This document shows, in pieces, positions 1 to 7,800 of a stretch of 8,573 nucleotides of DNA. The notes beneath the pieces are model-generated. The model had not been told where the DNA came from, ran no database searches, and saw nothing but the letters and a program-made list of their open reading frames with translations. Made by a program: the position numbers and the translations under genes. The stretch covers positions 1-8,573 of the forward strand of contig JAUVJV010000067.1 of assembly GCA_030592245.1 (NCBI GenBank), given 5' to 3'. The stretch comes from Candidatus Eiseniibacteriota bacterium. GTDB taxonomy: Bacteria > Arandabacterota > Arandabacteria > Arandabacterales > Arandabacteraceae. Position 1 is the stretch's first letter, and each line of letters starts with the position of its first letter.

Positions 1-637
1 CCCGCACCCCCACATCCGACGGCAGCCTTACCGTGATCTCCCCCACCCCACCCTTGATACTCGCATCGAGATCATGGTCCCAGTGGCCCACGAGATCAAT
101 CTCGACCTCTCCGGCACCGGTATAGATATTGATCTTCCCCAGGGTGGGGTTTCCACCCACGTCGACATGGGTCTGTCCCGCCCCGTTCATGATCTTGAGT
201 CTCATCAAGCGCAGCGAAGCGAGTTCCAGGTTGCTTTCTCCCGCCCCGAGCTCCACGTACAAATCGATGGGGACATCATCATTGAAGCGGAGATCCCATT
301 CATATTGGACTCCCTCACCAAAGCTGGACCACCCACCCTCCGGCATGCGCACTGAAAGCTCGCCCCGGCCCTCATCAACTTCGTAGTGAACCACCGGCTT
401 CCACTTCTCGACATTGTAGACGAAGTCAGCCTCCATCAGTGCCTCCGCACCTCCGGCGATCTTGAGGGTTCCGGCTTTCATCTCGATTTCGGCCCGGACG
501 CTTTCCGCTCCCAGGAGGTCCATCGAGCGAGATTCCTCGATTCGCGGTCCGGTCCTGGGGCTCTCGCCGCAACTCACCGTGAGCACCAGCAGCAACATGG
601 CTGTCATTACACAGAAATGCAGAGAACGGGGATTCAT
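1..637 (-). CDS. Toast-rack / LiaF-like lipoprotein, partial (C-terminus beyond left edge)
   Basis: The frame begins at ATG 637-635 and stays open to base 1, giving about 212 residues with no stop. A strong SD (TAAGGAGGTA, 650-641) with five bases between GGAGG and the ATG fixes the start. The N-terminus is hydrophobic and reaches LTVSCGES, with Cys23 a probable lipidation site; Thr at -3 makes the lipobox non-ideal. A conserved-looking stretch follows (VRAEIEMKAGTLKIAGGAEA, then YNVEKWKPVVHYEV and EWDLRFNDDVPIDLYVELG), which resembles the toast_rack N-terminal family. The last part seen (INIYTGAGEVEIDL, then GGVGEITVRLPSDVGVR) matches the repeating-strand style of LiaF/DUF4097 C-terminal domains. 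These form right-handed beta solenoids and are linked in Firmicutes to envelope-stress sensing; a role here is unproven. It lies 60 bp downstream of the small membrane protein on the same strand, so the two are probably co-transcribed. Confidence 0.88.
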   Translation of the reverse strand, partial: MNPRSLHFCVMTAMLLLVLTVSCGESPRTGPRIEESRSMDLLGAESVRAEIEMKAGTLKIAGGAEALMEADFVYNVEKWKPVVHYEVDEGRGELSVRMPEGGWSSFGEGVQYEWDLRFNDDVPIDLYVELGAGESNLELASLRLMRLKIMNGAGQTHVDVGGNPTLGKINIYTGAGEVEIDLVGHWDHDLDASIKGGVGEITVRLPSDVGVR

Positions 638-640
638 GCC

Positions 641-650
641 TACCTCCTTA
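641..650 (-). promoter_or_regulatory. Strong ribosome binding site of the lipoprotein
   Basis: Read on the minus strand this is TAAGGAGGTA, close to a full complement of the 16S 3' tail. It sits just upstream of ATG 637-635 and fixes the start of the lipoprotein gene. Confidence 0.8.
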
Positions 651-697
651 TTCCAGGGGCGACCATAGCATGGCCTGACAGGTTCTTCCCGGCCATT

Positions 698-886
698 CTA
701 TGTGTGATCGCGCTTCGATCTCGATCTTATCAGATAGGCCAGGTTGAATACCAGCGAAGCACCGATGAGCACCCCCTCGACGAAGACCATATAGGGCACC
801 CCGTGGACAAAGCGGCCGAGCAGTATCGCCGCTACCAGGCAGAAGCTGCCCAGCGGTAACAGCGCCGCATCGTTCTTAATGAGCAT
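698..886 (-). CDS. Small two-helix membrane protein (62 aa)
   Basis: The ATG at 886-884 is preceded by GGGAGGTG (898-891), with six bases between GGAGG and the ATG. The stop is TAG at 700-698. The protein has a short N-terminal tail (MLIKNDAALLP), two hydrophobic segments (about residues 10-26 and 31-53) joined by a short turn containing RFVHGVP, and a basic tail (RSRSKRDHT). That pattern suggests an inner-membrane hairpin with the charged C-terminus in the cytoplasm. It is the first gene of a leftward unit with the toast-rack lipoprotein. LiaI-like small membrane proteins partner LiaF-like proteins elsewhere, so a helper role is possible, but no family was firmly recognised. Function unknown. 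Confidence 0.75.
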   Translation of the reverse strand: MLIKNDAALLPLGSFCLVAAILLGRFVHGVPYMVFVEGVLIGASLVFNLAYLIRSRSKRDHT

Positions 887-945
887 GTTTCACCTCCCGG
901 CGGGCCTCAGTAACATCACTGTGGTTCCCAACCGGCGCCGGGGCC

Positions 946-951
946 ACTATA
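946..951 (-). promoter_or_regulatory. Possible -10 element for the leftward pair
   Basis: The minus strand reads TATAGT here, one mismatch from TATAAT, 60 bp upstream of the small membrane protein start. No good -35 hexamer lies at 16-18 bp; the region where it should be is AT-rich and overlaps the first TTAACC element (971-976). A regulator could therefore influence this promoter too. Weak call. Confidence 0.35.
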
Positions 952-969
952 GCACACCGGAATTGCCGA

Positions 970-1010
970 ATTAACCAATTCTTAACCTGGGCTTTATCGC
1001 CTCCTAACAA
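970..1010 (+). promoter_or_regulatory. Pho-box-like array of 11-bp-period direct repeats
   Basis: Two clear elements, ATTAACCA (970-977) and CTTAACCT (981-988), repeat with an exact 11-bp period. The same phase continues more weakly with CTTTATCG (992-999) and CCTAACAA (1003-1010). Direct repeats one helical turn apart are typical of PhoB/OmpR-class winged-helix response regulators. CTTAACCT fits the cyanobacterial Pho-box unit (PyTTAAPyPyT/A with 3-bp gaps), and TTAACC resembles the Bacillus PhoP unit. The array ends 8 bp before the -10 of the receptor gene, where an activator would replace a -35 element. The identity of the regulator is inferred; none is encoded in the window. Confidence 0.5.
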
Positions 1011-1018
1011 GCCGCATC

Positions 1019-1024
1019 TATAAT
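1019..1024 (+). promoter_or_regulatory. -10 element of the TonB receptor gene
   Basis: A perfect TATAAT lies 68 bp upstream of the ATG at 1093, predicting a leader of about 60 nt. No good -35 lies at 17 bp (ATCGCC), which fits an activator-dependent promoter served by the upstream repeat array. Confidence 0.5.
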
Positions 1025-1092
1025 CCTGCCTGAATAGTTCAAGGACGTGGGTACTCGGATGGCGACATCGCAAGAACAGGGGGCATAGGGAC

Positions 1093-3897
1093 ATGGAAAT
1101 TGACAGCAAATTCATCCTGCTTGCTATCTCGATCGTGCTCCTGGCCACAGCGGCCGCTGCGGAGACCTGTACGATTATAGGAACGGTCTTCAATGAGGAA
1201 ACGGGCGAAGAGCTTATCGGCGCCAATGTCTGGCTGGTCGACACCGGTATGGGCGGGGCCTCGGGCCTTAAGGGGAAGTTCAAGATCGATAATATCCCGC
1301 CGGGAACCTATGATGTGAAAGTTTCCTATATGGGTTATGGAGGCAAGACTATAACCGGCCTGGTGACAACTGCCGGCGACCCCGTAATCCTCAACGTCAG
1401 CCTCCTGTCGGAGGCTCTCGAGATCCCCGAGATCATCGTGGAGGCTCACCGCATAATGACATCCGATGTGGCGGTGCTTGCCAACCGCAAGAAAGCCGCT
1501 ACGATCTGTGACGGCATAAGCTCCGAGCAGATAGCCAGGTCTCCTGACGGCACGTCCGGTGATGCCCTGAAGCGAGTGACCGGGCTCTCGGTCCGGGAGG
1601 ACAAGTATGTTTATATCAGGGGAACAACAGACCGGTACAACGAGACGGCATTGAATGGGGTCCGGGTGACCAGTGCCGACGTGAAGGTCGATAAGAAGAG
1701 CTTCGCCTTTGACCAGATCGCGGCCAACCAGATTGAGAGCGTGGTGGTTGTGAAAACCGCATCGCCCGACCTGCCCGGGAGCTTCAGCGGGGGCATGGTT
1801 CAGATCAACACACTCGACTTCCCCGCCAGCCGATCGCTGAATATAGCCTATAAGTCCAGCCGCACGCCCGGGACCTCGGACAGGACATTCCTTAGCTCTC
1901 AGGGCGGCAGCACGGATTGGCTGGGCATCGATGACGGTACGCGCTCCCTACCTGATATCGGAGTCAGGAATGGTGATCTGGACGCCGTCGCCAGAGCTCT
2001 CCCCAATAACTGGGTCACCAGGCCCCGGAATGCGATCTGGAATGGCTCGGTCAACATTTCCTACGGAGATAGTTACACACTGGCAGGCCGGGACATTGGT
2101 CTTCTGGCTTCACTTTCCTATAAGAGTGATCTTGAGATCAACGACGTGAGGTACGATTCTCACCAGCCCGAGAACAGCTTCGAGGGTACGCGCTACCGCT
2201 TCAATGTGTTATGGGGCGGCCTGCTTAAGGCAAGCTTCAAGCCCTCAAGCCTTCACAAGGTGAGCCTCGAGGGCACTTTCAACCCGGTTGCGGAAGAGAG
2301 AGTGGTCCAGTCAGAAGGAATGGATATGCACTGGACGCCAAAGCAGCGACAGTCCATCGAGTGGGAAGAACGCGGTCTTTTTGTTGGCAAGTTGGCGGGT
2401 GATCATAACTTCTAGGTCTGGGGGGGCATTGATCTCGGCTGGAAAGCGTACACTTCGGTAACCGAATCCAAGATGCCCGACGCCAAGCTCGCAGAATACC
2501 AGTACCAGGGCACGGATCACCAAGGTAACGACATCTACGGCATGAATGACAACTACCGGATCTGGAGAGATCTCAATGAGAGGACCAATGGCCTCGACGC
2601 AGACATATCTGTCCCGCTGCGCATCGGCAAGATGAAGGCCGGGGTTTCCTCCAATCACCGGGCGCGTGACTACCGCGTCGCTGCTTTCTTCAGCGATCCT
2701 TTTGGAGCGTGGGAATACACCAAGCTTCCCCTGGAAGCGATTTTCGATCCTGAGAACTACGGACAGGGCAAGCTCCGCTTCAAGGAGTACGGACCCTTCT
2801 CCGGCGTTTATGACGCGGAGCAGGATGTTAATGCCGCATACCTGATGCTCGACTTGCCCATCGACATCTCGAGCGAGCGTTTCCGGCTGGCGGGCGGCGC
2901 CCGGATTGAGGACTCTGAGCAGAAGGTAGGCGGGAATACCGGCCAGGTGTCAGGACAGTTTCAGACGCGCTTGCAGAATACCGACCTGCTGCCTTCCGCC
3001 AACCTGACTTACATGATCGGTGACCGGAGTAACCTGCGGCTTGCATATGGCCGTTCAGTAAACCGCCCGGAGTTTCGTGAGCTGGCCAGGGTGCTCTACT
3101 ATGACTTCCACGAGCAGCAGAACGTCATCGGCGAACCCGACCTGAATCGCGCGCTCATACACAACTACGATGTGAGGGTGGAGTTCTTCCCGAAGGCGGG
3201 CCAGGTGCTCGCGGCAAGCTACTTCTACAAGGAGCTCGATGACCCCATAGAGGTCAAACTCCTGACCAGTCCGGAGAGGGCGGTGAAAACCTGGTTTAAC
3301 TCTCCCTCCGGCAGGAACTATGGCTGGGAGCTCGAACTCAGGAAATCCTTCGACTATTCCTATGAATCCGGATGGTATGCCTTCCCTCTGCCGTGGAACT
3401 GCCTGTACGGCATACTCGGATCCAGCGGCGGCAGCTTCAATATCACAGCCAACTACACCCAAGTGAAGTCAGAGGTCGAGTTCCTGGTAAAACCGCCGAA
3501 CGCCTCGCCCGACAAACCCGTGATCGTGGCGACGAGGGAGCTCCAGGGCCAGTCCCCGTGGATGTTCAACGTGACGCTGGCATGGGAGGAACCCTCACTG
3601 GGCAGCTCGTTCTCAATCCTCTACAACAAGATCGGCAGGCATATCTGGGCCGTGGGTAACACGAGATACGATATCAATGGGGACCTCGACAGGATAGCCT
3701 CCCAGGACATCTTTGAGGAGGCGCGTGACGTCCTGGATATGGCCATAGGCCAGGACCTGATGGGCGGGCTGCGGTTCCGGTTCACCGCCAAGGATCTCCT
3801 ATCCAATGACGAGGTTCACACCTATCGCAATGGTGATTCATACAGGACTGTGGTGAGGTACGCGGAGTACTCTCTCGGGCTTTCATACAGGATGTGA
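1093..3897 (+). pseudogene. TonB-dependent outer-membrane receptor interrupted by one in-frame amber codon
   Basis: The frame runs 934 residue positions from ATG 1093 to TGA 3895-3897 (a second TGA follows), broken only by TAG at 2413-2415, codon 441. No frameshift occurs; coding sense resumes at once (VWGGIDLGWKAYTSVTESK). Residues 1-23 are a signal peptide ending in AAA before ETC. Residues 25-110 form a carboxypeptidase-regulatory-like domain (GTVFNEETGEELIGANVWL, then IPPGTYDVKVSYMGY). EIPEIIVEA resembles a TonB-box/linker. The plug has its hallmarks: RGTTDRYNETALNGV from residue 176, and TASPDLPGSFSGG at 222-234. The rest is beta barrel ending YSLGLSYRM. Total length is normal for such receptors, which import substrates using TonB-ExbBD energy. 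The SD is weak (AGGG). No other in-frame start lies close upstream. The substrate cannot be read from sequence; the operator hints at phosphate. Read strictly, translation stops after plug and partial barrel, which should not form a pore. Confidence 0.85.
2413..2415 (+). other. In-frame TAG within the receptor frame
   Basis: The context is GAT CAT AAC TTC TAG GTC TGG, with a run of seven G at 2420-2426 a few bases later. Frame is unchanged across both. One substitution from CAG, GAG, AAG, TGG or TAC/TAT would create it. No hairpin or other obvious readthrough signal was noticed downstream. Confidence 0.9.
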
Positions 3898-3937
3898 TGA
3901 TCAATCAGCAGCGAGGATCACTTGGCAGCACTGGGCG

Positions 3938-3968
3938 TTTCAAGGAAGAGACTTCTGAAAGGAGGTGA
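3938..3968 (+). promoter_or_regulatory. Stem-loop abutting an orphan perfect Shine-Dalgarno
   Basis: TTTCA (3938-3942) pairs with TGAAA (3956-3960), and GAAG (3945-3948) with CTTC (3952-3955), leaving a 2-nt bulge and a 3-nt loop. The right arm runs into AAAGGAGGTGA (3958-3968), an 11-base full complement of the usual 16S rRNA 3' tail. No ATG, GTG or TTG with an open frame lies 5-12 bases downstream; the next ATG (4030) is 61 bases away and out of context. It could be the relic of a lost gene start or a ribosome-binding regulatory element. Function unknown. Confidence 0.4.
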
Positions 3969-3985
3969 GGCAGCCGGAACCTGAT

Positions 3986-4027
3986 AATCTGCCCCACTGA
4001 ATCTGCCTCATTGAATCTGCCCCGGAG
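3986..4027 (+). repeat. Three 14-bp tandem direct repeats
   Basis: AATCTGCC recurs at 3986, 4000 and 4014, an exact 14-bp period. The units are AATCTGCCCCACTG, AATCTGCCTCATTG and AATCTGCCCCGGAG; the third diverges at its end. The array lies in the gap between the receptor and the dockerin-like gene, 103 bp upstream of the latter's start. It could be a repeated operator or a slippage product. Confidence 0.6.
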
Positions 4028-4057
4028 TAATGTGCGCCGGACCTGTTTACGGAACAC

Positions 4058-4091
4058 CTGACCGCAAGTCAGCCAGGCCCGCGAGCATAAT
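4058..4091 (+). promoter_or_regulatory. Possible promoter/operator of the secreted-protein pair
   Basis: CATAAT (4086-4091) is one base from a consensus -10 and lies 38 bp upstream of ATG 4130. A short inverted repeat, CTGAC-N5-GTCAG (4058-4072), sits just upstream near the -35 zone. No convincing -35 hexamer is present. This is a candidate for independent transcription of the two genes that follow. Confidence 0.3.
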
Positions 4092-4129
4092 AGACTCTAA
4101 CCGAATAGCTCAACGCAGGAGGGATGACA

Positions 4130-4747
4130 ATGTCCAAGATGGTGTTGACTGCCAGCACAGCGATTGTCCTGGCGACGCTGCTGGCCGGCATGGCGCTCGC
4201 CGGCTTGCCGTGCATGGGAACATCCACTGTCGTGGCGACAGGTAGCGGCTCTTGCGCCGTCATACCGGGCGCCGCTTTCTGTCCAAACGGTGATATGGAC
4301 GTGATAACGGTTTCAGTCACGCTCAGGGACTGCTACGGCACGCCGCTCCCGGGCAAGGATGCGATCGTCTGGGCCTATACCGATGACGATCTCTGCTATT
4401 GCCCGGATGGCGAACCCGCACCGTACCAGCTGGAAGATACCAAGCTGGTAGGTCCGACAGACGCGGCGGGAACGGTCACGGCAGAGTTCAAGAAGATCGG
4501 CGGCTGCGGCGGCATGAAGTTCTACGCAACCGTGGACGACATTGTGCTCGGCCCCAGCAACTGGATGAGGATTGCCAGTCCGGATAACACTTCGGACTGT
4601 GTGGTCAACCTGGTCGACTTCGGCAATTTTGCGACTAACTACAACGGGACGGATCCCTGTTCAGATTTCAACTGTGACGGGACAGTGAACCTGGTCGACT
4701 TCGGCGAATTCGCCACCCACTATAACCATGACTGTGTGACTCCTTAG
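4130..4747 (+). CDS. Secreted Ig-like protein with dockerin-like C-terminus (205 aa)
   Basis: The start at 4130 is chosen because AGGAGGG (4117-4123) lies 6 bases before it; the in-frame ATG at 4124 abuts the SD and is less likely. Residues 1-24 are a signal peptide (MSKMVLTASTAIVLATLLAG, then MALA before GLPC). Residues 55-140 look like a bacterial Ig-like strand domain (VITVSVTLRDCYGTPLPGK, then PTDAAGTVTAEFKK). The C-terminus has two dockerin/EF-hand-like repeats, at about 152-172 and 179-199. The second keeps all ligand positions (D179, N181, D183, G184, N187, D190); the first lacks Asn at position 3 and Gly at position 6. Both carry the motif VNLVDFG-x-FAT-x-Y. Eleven cysteines suggest disulfides outside the cytoplasm. 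Dockerins classically bind cohesins in a calcium-dependent way, but no cohesin is visible and such tails are widespread in FCB lineages without cellulosomes. It lies 55 bp upstream of the beta-helix gene, probably in the same transcript. Confidence 0.85.
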   Translation: MSKMVLTASTAIVLATLLAGMALAGLPCMGTSTVVATGSGSCAVIPGAAFCPNGDMDVITVSVTLRDCYGTPLPGKDAIVWAYTDDDLCYCPDGEPAPYQLEDTKLVGPTDAAGTVTAEFKKIGGCGGMKFYATVDDIVLGPSNWMRIASPDNTSDCVVNLVDFGNFATNYNGTDPCSDFNCDGTVNLVDFGEFATHYNHDCVTP

Positions 4748-4786
4748 AGGCGAGATAAAGTCAAAGGACGGTAGTCATATGCATAG

Positions 4787-4793
4787 AAGGAGG
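4787..4793 (+). promoter_or_regulatory. Ribosome binding site deciding the start of the duplicated beta-helix gene
   Basis: AAGGAGG lies 9 bases before ATG 4803. The in-frame ATG at 4779 would place this SD inside the coding region and add the charged octapeptide MHRRRKPV ahead of a clean signal peptide, so 4803 is preferred. A weaker AAAGGA (4763-4768) could serve 4779. Confidence 0.6.
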
Positions 4794-4802
4794 AAACCAG
4801 TA

Positions 4803-7800
4803 ATGAAGAGAATCTCACTGCTTTTGCTTGTTCTTCTGACAGCCTGGGGTGTCGCGGCGCAGGCAAGGCCCAGCGTGGTTCTCGGTCCCGGACTCGGCTC
4901 CGGAAGGACCGACTACCACCGCATGTCCGACCGCGTGCTCTCGGCCGACACGACTTATATTCTGACCGGACTCTACTATGTGGACTCCACCTACACCCTG
5001 ACCATTCCCCAGGGTACCGTGATCAAGGGTGACACCGCCGCGACCCTTATCATCACCAGGGGAGCCGACATCTACGCGATGGGCAGCCAGTACAGGCCGG
5101 TCGTCTTCACCAGCCTCAAACCCGAGGGCCAGCGTGCCCCCGGTGACTGGGGAGGCGTGATAATCCTCGGTGAAGCCCCCGTGAACCAGAGCAACCCTCT
5201 TATCGAGGGCGGGATCATTTCCGGGACCTATGGCGGCAACCAGCCTCATGACAACAGCGGTATCTTCAAGTACGTGAGGATCGAGTGGCCCGGCTATAGG
5301 TTCCAGCTCAATAACGAGGTCAACGGCCTTACCATGGGCGGCGTCGGCGACGGCACGGAGCTTCACCACGTGCAGGTCAGTTACTCGTTCGACGACTCCT
5401 TCGAATGGTTCGGCGGGACCGTCAATGCCAAGTACCTGGTGGCCCTCGGCGGAACCGACGACGAGTTCGATACCGATTTCGGTTACTCAGGCAGGGTGCA
5501 GTTCGGCTTCGGTTTGAGGGACGCTTCGGTGTTTGATCCTACGGGACAAAGCAACGGTTTCGAGTCCGACAACGAAGGCGATTCGCCTTACGAGGCCAAG
5601 CCCACGACCAGGCCGGTCTTCTCGAACATCACCCTGGTCGGTCCCGAGGCAGTGGATTCCCTGGTCGGCAACACGCTGGGAACCAACTATCAGTACGGCG
5701 CCGTGCTTCGCCGTAACACCATGACCTCGATTTACAACTCCTGCATCATGGGTTACCCCTGGAGCATGAGCATCCGTAACGATTCCACCCATCTGTGGTG
5801 CAGCATTGACACTCTGCAGATCAAGCAGACCAACCTGCAGGCAAGCAGGATTCCGCCGGGATCGGGCCACATCCATCACGAGAGCGCCTGGCCTGCTGCC
5901 GACCCCATTCCGCCCGGAGTGCTGGCATGGGTGAACACCGCAGCCTACGGTAACGAGGACTCCGACGGCGCTGCCGGGACCACGAGCATGCCGAGCTATA
6001 TCCAGCTTCAGAACATGCATGATCTCCAGGATCCGGACCCGAGGCCCAGGCTGACATCGCCGCTGGTGACCAATGGTACAGACTTCACGCACCCGAAGCT
6101 CCAGCATGGGCACTTCACGCCCACGACCTACCGTGGCGCCTTCGATCCTACCCTGCCACTGAACAAGCAGTGGACCTATGGCTGGACCAACTTCGACCCG
6201 CAGGGCGCCGCTGATACCCCGGACCTCTGCGGCGTCGTGCTTGGCCCGGGGCTTGGTTCAGGCCGGACCGATTACCACAGGCAGGCCGACAGGGTGCTTT
6301 CGCCGGATAGCCTGTACTACCTGACGGGGCTCTACTATGTGGATTCCACCTACACGCTGACCATTCCCGCGGGTACCGTGGTCCGTGGTGATACGGCTGC
6401 CACGCTGATCATCACCAGGGGAGCCAGGATCCTGGCTACCGGTACCCAGGAAGCCCCGATCGTGTTTACCAGCATGAAGCCTGCCTGCATGCGCGAGCCC
6501 GGCGACTGGGGCGGTGTGATAATCCTCGGTGAAGCCCCCGTGAACCAGAGCAACCCTCTGATCGAGGGCGGGATCATTTCCGGAACCTACGGAGGAAACC
6601 TGCCTCACGACAATAGCGGTATCTTCAGATATGTGAGGATCGAGTTCCCCGGCTACAGGTTCCAGCTCAACAACGAGGTCAACGGTCTTACCATGGGCGG
6701 CGTCGGCGACGGGACCCAGATCGACCACATCCAGGTGAGTTACTCATTTGACGACTCCTTCGAATGGTTCGGTGGGACCGTCAATGCCAAGTACCTGGTG
6801 GCGTTCGGTGGAACCGACGACGAGTTCGATACCGATTTCGGTTATTCAGGTAAGGTGCAGTATGCCTTCGGCTTGAGAGACGTCGAAGTGTTCGATCCTA
6901 CGGGACAGAGTAATGGCTTCGAGTCCGACAACGAGGGCGACTCGCCTTACGAGACCAAGCCAACCACCAGGCCGGTCTTCTGTAATGTCACACTGGTCGG
7001 TCCCGAGCTTACCGACGCTCATGTCGGTAACACCATCGGAACCAACTACCAGTATGGCGCCGTGCTTCGCCGTAACACCATGACCTCGATCTACAATTCC
7101 TGTATCATGGGTTATCCTTGGGGCATGAGCATTCGTAACGATTCCACACATCTGTGGTGCAACATCGACACCCTGCAGCTCAAGCAGACTAATATCCAGG
7201 CGAGCAGGATTCCCCCGGGATCGAGCCACATCCACCACGAGAGCGCGTGGCCTGCTGCCGATCCCCTTCCGCCTGGAGTGCTCGCGTGGATGAACATCGC
7301 AGGCTACGGCAACCAGGACTCGAACGGCGGCGCCGGAACCACGAGCATGCCGAGCTACATCAAGCTCCAGGACATGAGCAATCTGAACAATCCGGACCCT
7401 CGTCCGCAGTGCGACTCCCCGCTGATCACCAACGGAACCGACTTCACCTATCCGAAGCTCCAGGATCCGTTCTTTGACGTGGTCAACTACAGGGGTGCTT
7501 TCCCTTGCACGCTGAACCTGGATGAGACCTGGCTGTACAAGTGGACTAACTTCGATCCTCGCGCCGAGGAGTACTTCGTGGGTGTCGAGGAGATCCTCGA
7601 ACTCGAGCCCGCGACCAGGACCCTCCTGGGCCAGAACTATCCTAACCCGTTCAGCTTCACCACGAGGGTCAGATACTCCGTTCCCAGAAGCGGACACGTC
7701 TCTCTCAAGGTGTACAATGTTCAGGGTCAGGAAGTTGCCACGCTGGTTGACCGGGACATACTGTCTGGCGTTTACGAGATCGGCTTCGACAGCGTCCAGC

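Noticed and set aside
386..859. Rightward open frame of 157 codons
   Set aside because: It overlaps, on the opposite strand, two leftward genes with strong SDs, a signal peptide and recognisable folds. It has no SD and reads as low-sense composition.
876..1449. Leftward frames of 135-136 codons overlapping the receptor start
   Set aside because: They lie antisense to the signal peptide and carboxypeptidase-regulatory-like domain of the receptor, without an SD or recognisable domain.
2413..2415. TAG recoded as a sense codon genome-wide
   Set aside because: TAG ends the small membrane protein, the dockerin-like protein and the beta-helix protein exactly where their domains finish, and no suppressor tRNA is visible.
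2473..3897. A separate gene starting at ATG 2473
   Set aside because: It is in frame with the upstream half, has no signal peptide or SD, and the 19 codons between the TAG and this ATG are already barrel sequence. It is the second half of the broken receptor.
3986..4027. CRISPR-like array
   Set aside because: Units are only 14 bp with no spacers; it is a simple tandem repeat.
4030..4245. 71-codon frame served by the orphan SD at 3958
   Set aside because: The ATG is 61 bases from the SD and the frame overlaps the signal peptide region of the dockerin-like gene in another phase.
4875..7559. Assembly artefact as the cause of the duplicated module
   Set aside because: The copies differ at about 18% of residues and many silent sites, so they are not a collapsed or duplicated read artefact.
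4815..7697. Long leftward frames (184, 208, 156 and 283 codons) inside the beta-helix gene
   Set aside because: They recur at matching positions in both modules because the DNA is duplicated, and they arise from codon bias in a GC-rich gene. Their products (rich in V, G, D, H, R) match no family I know.
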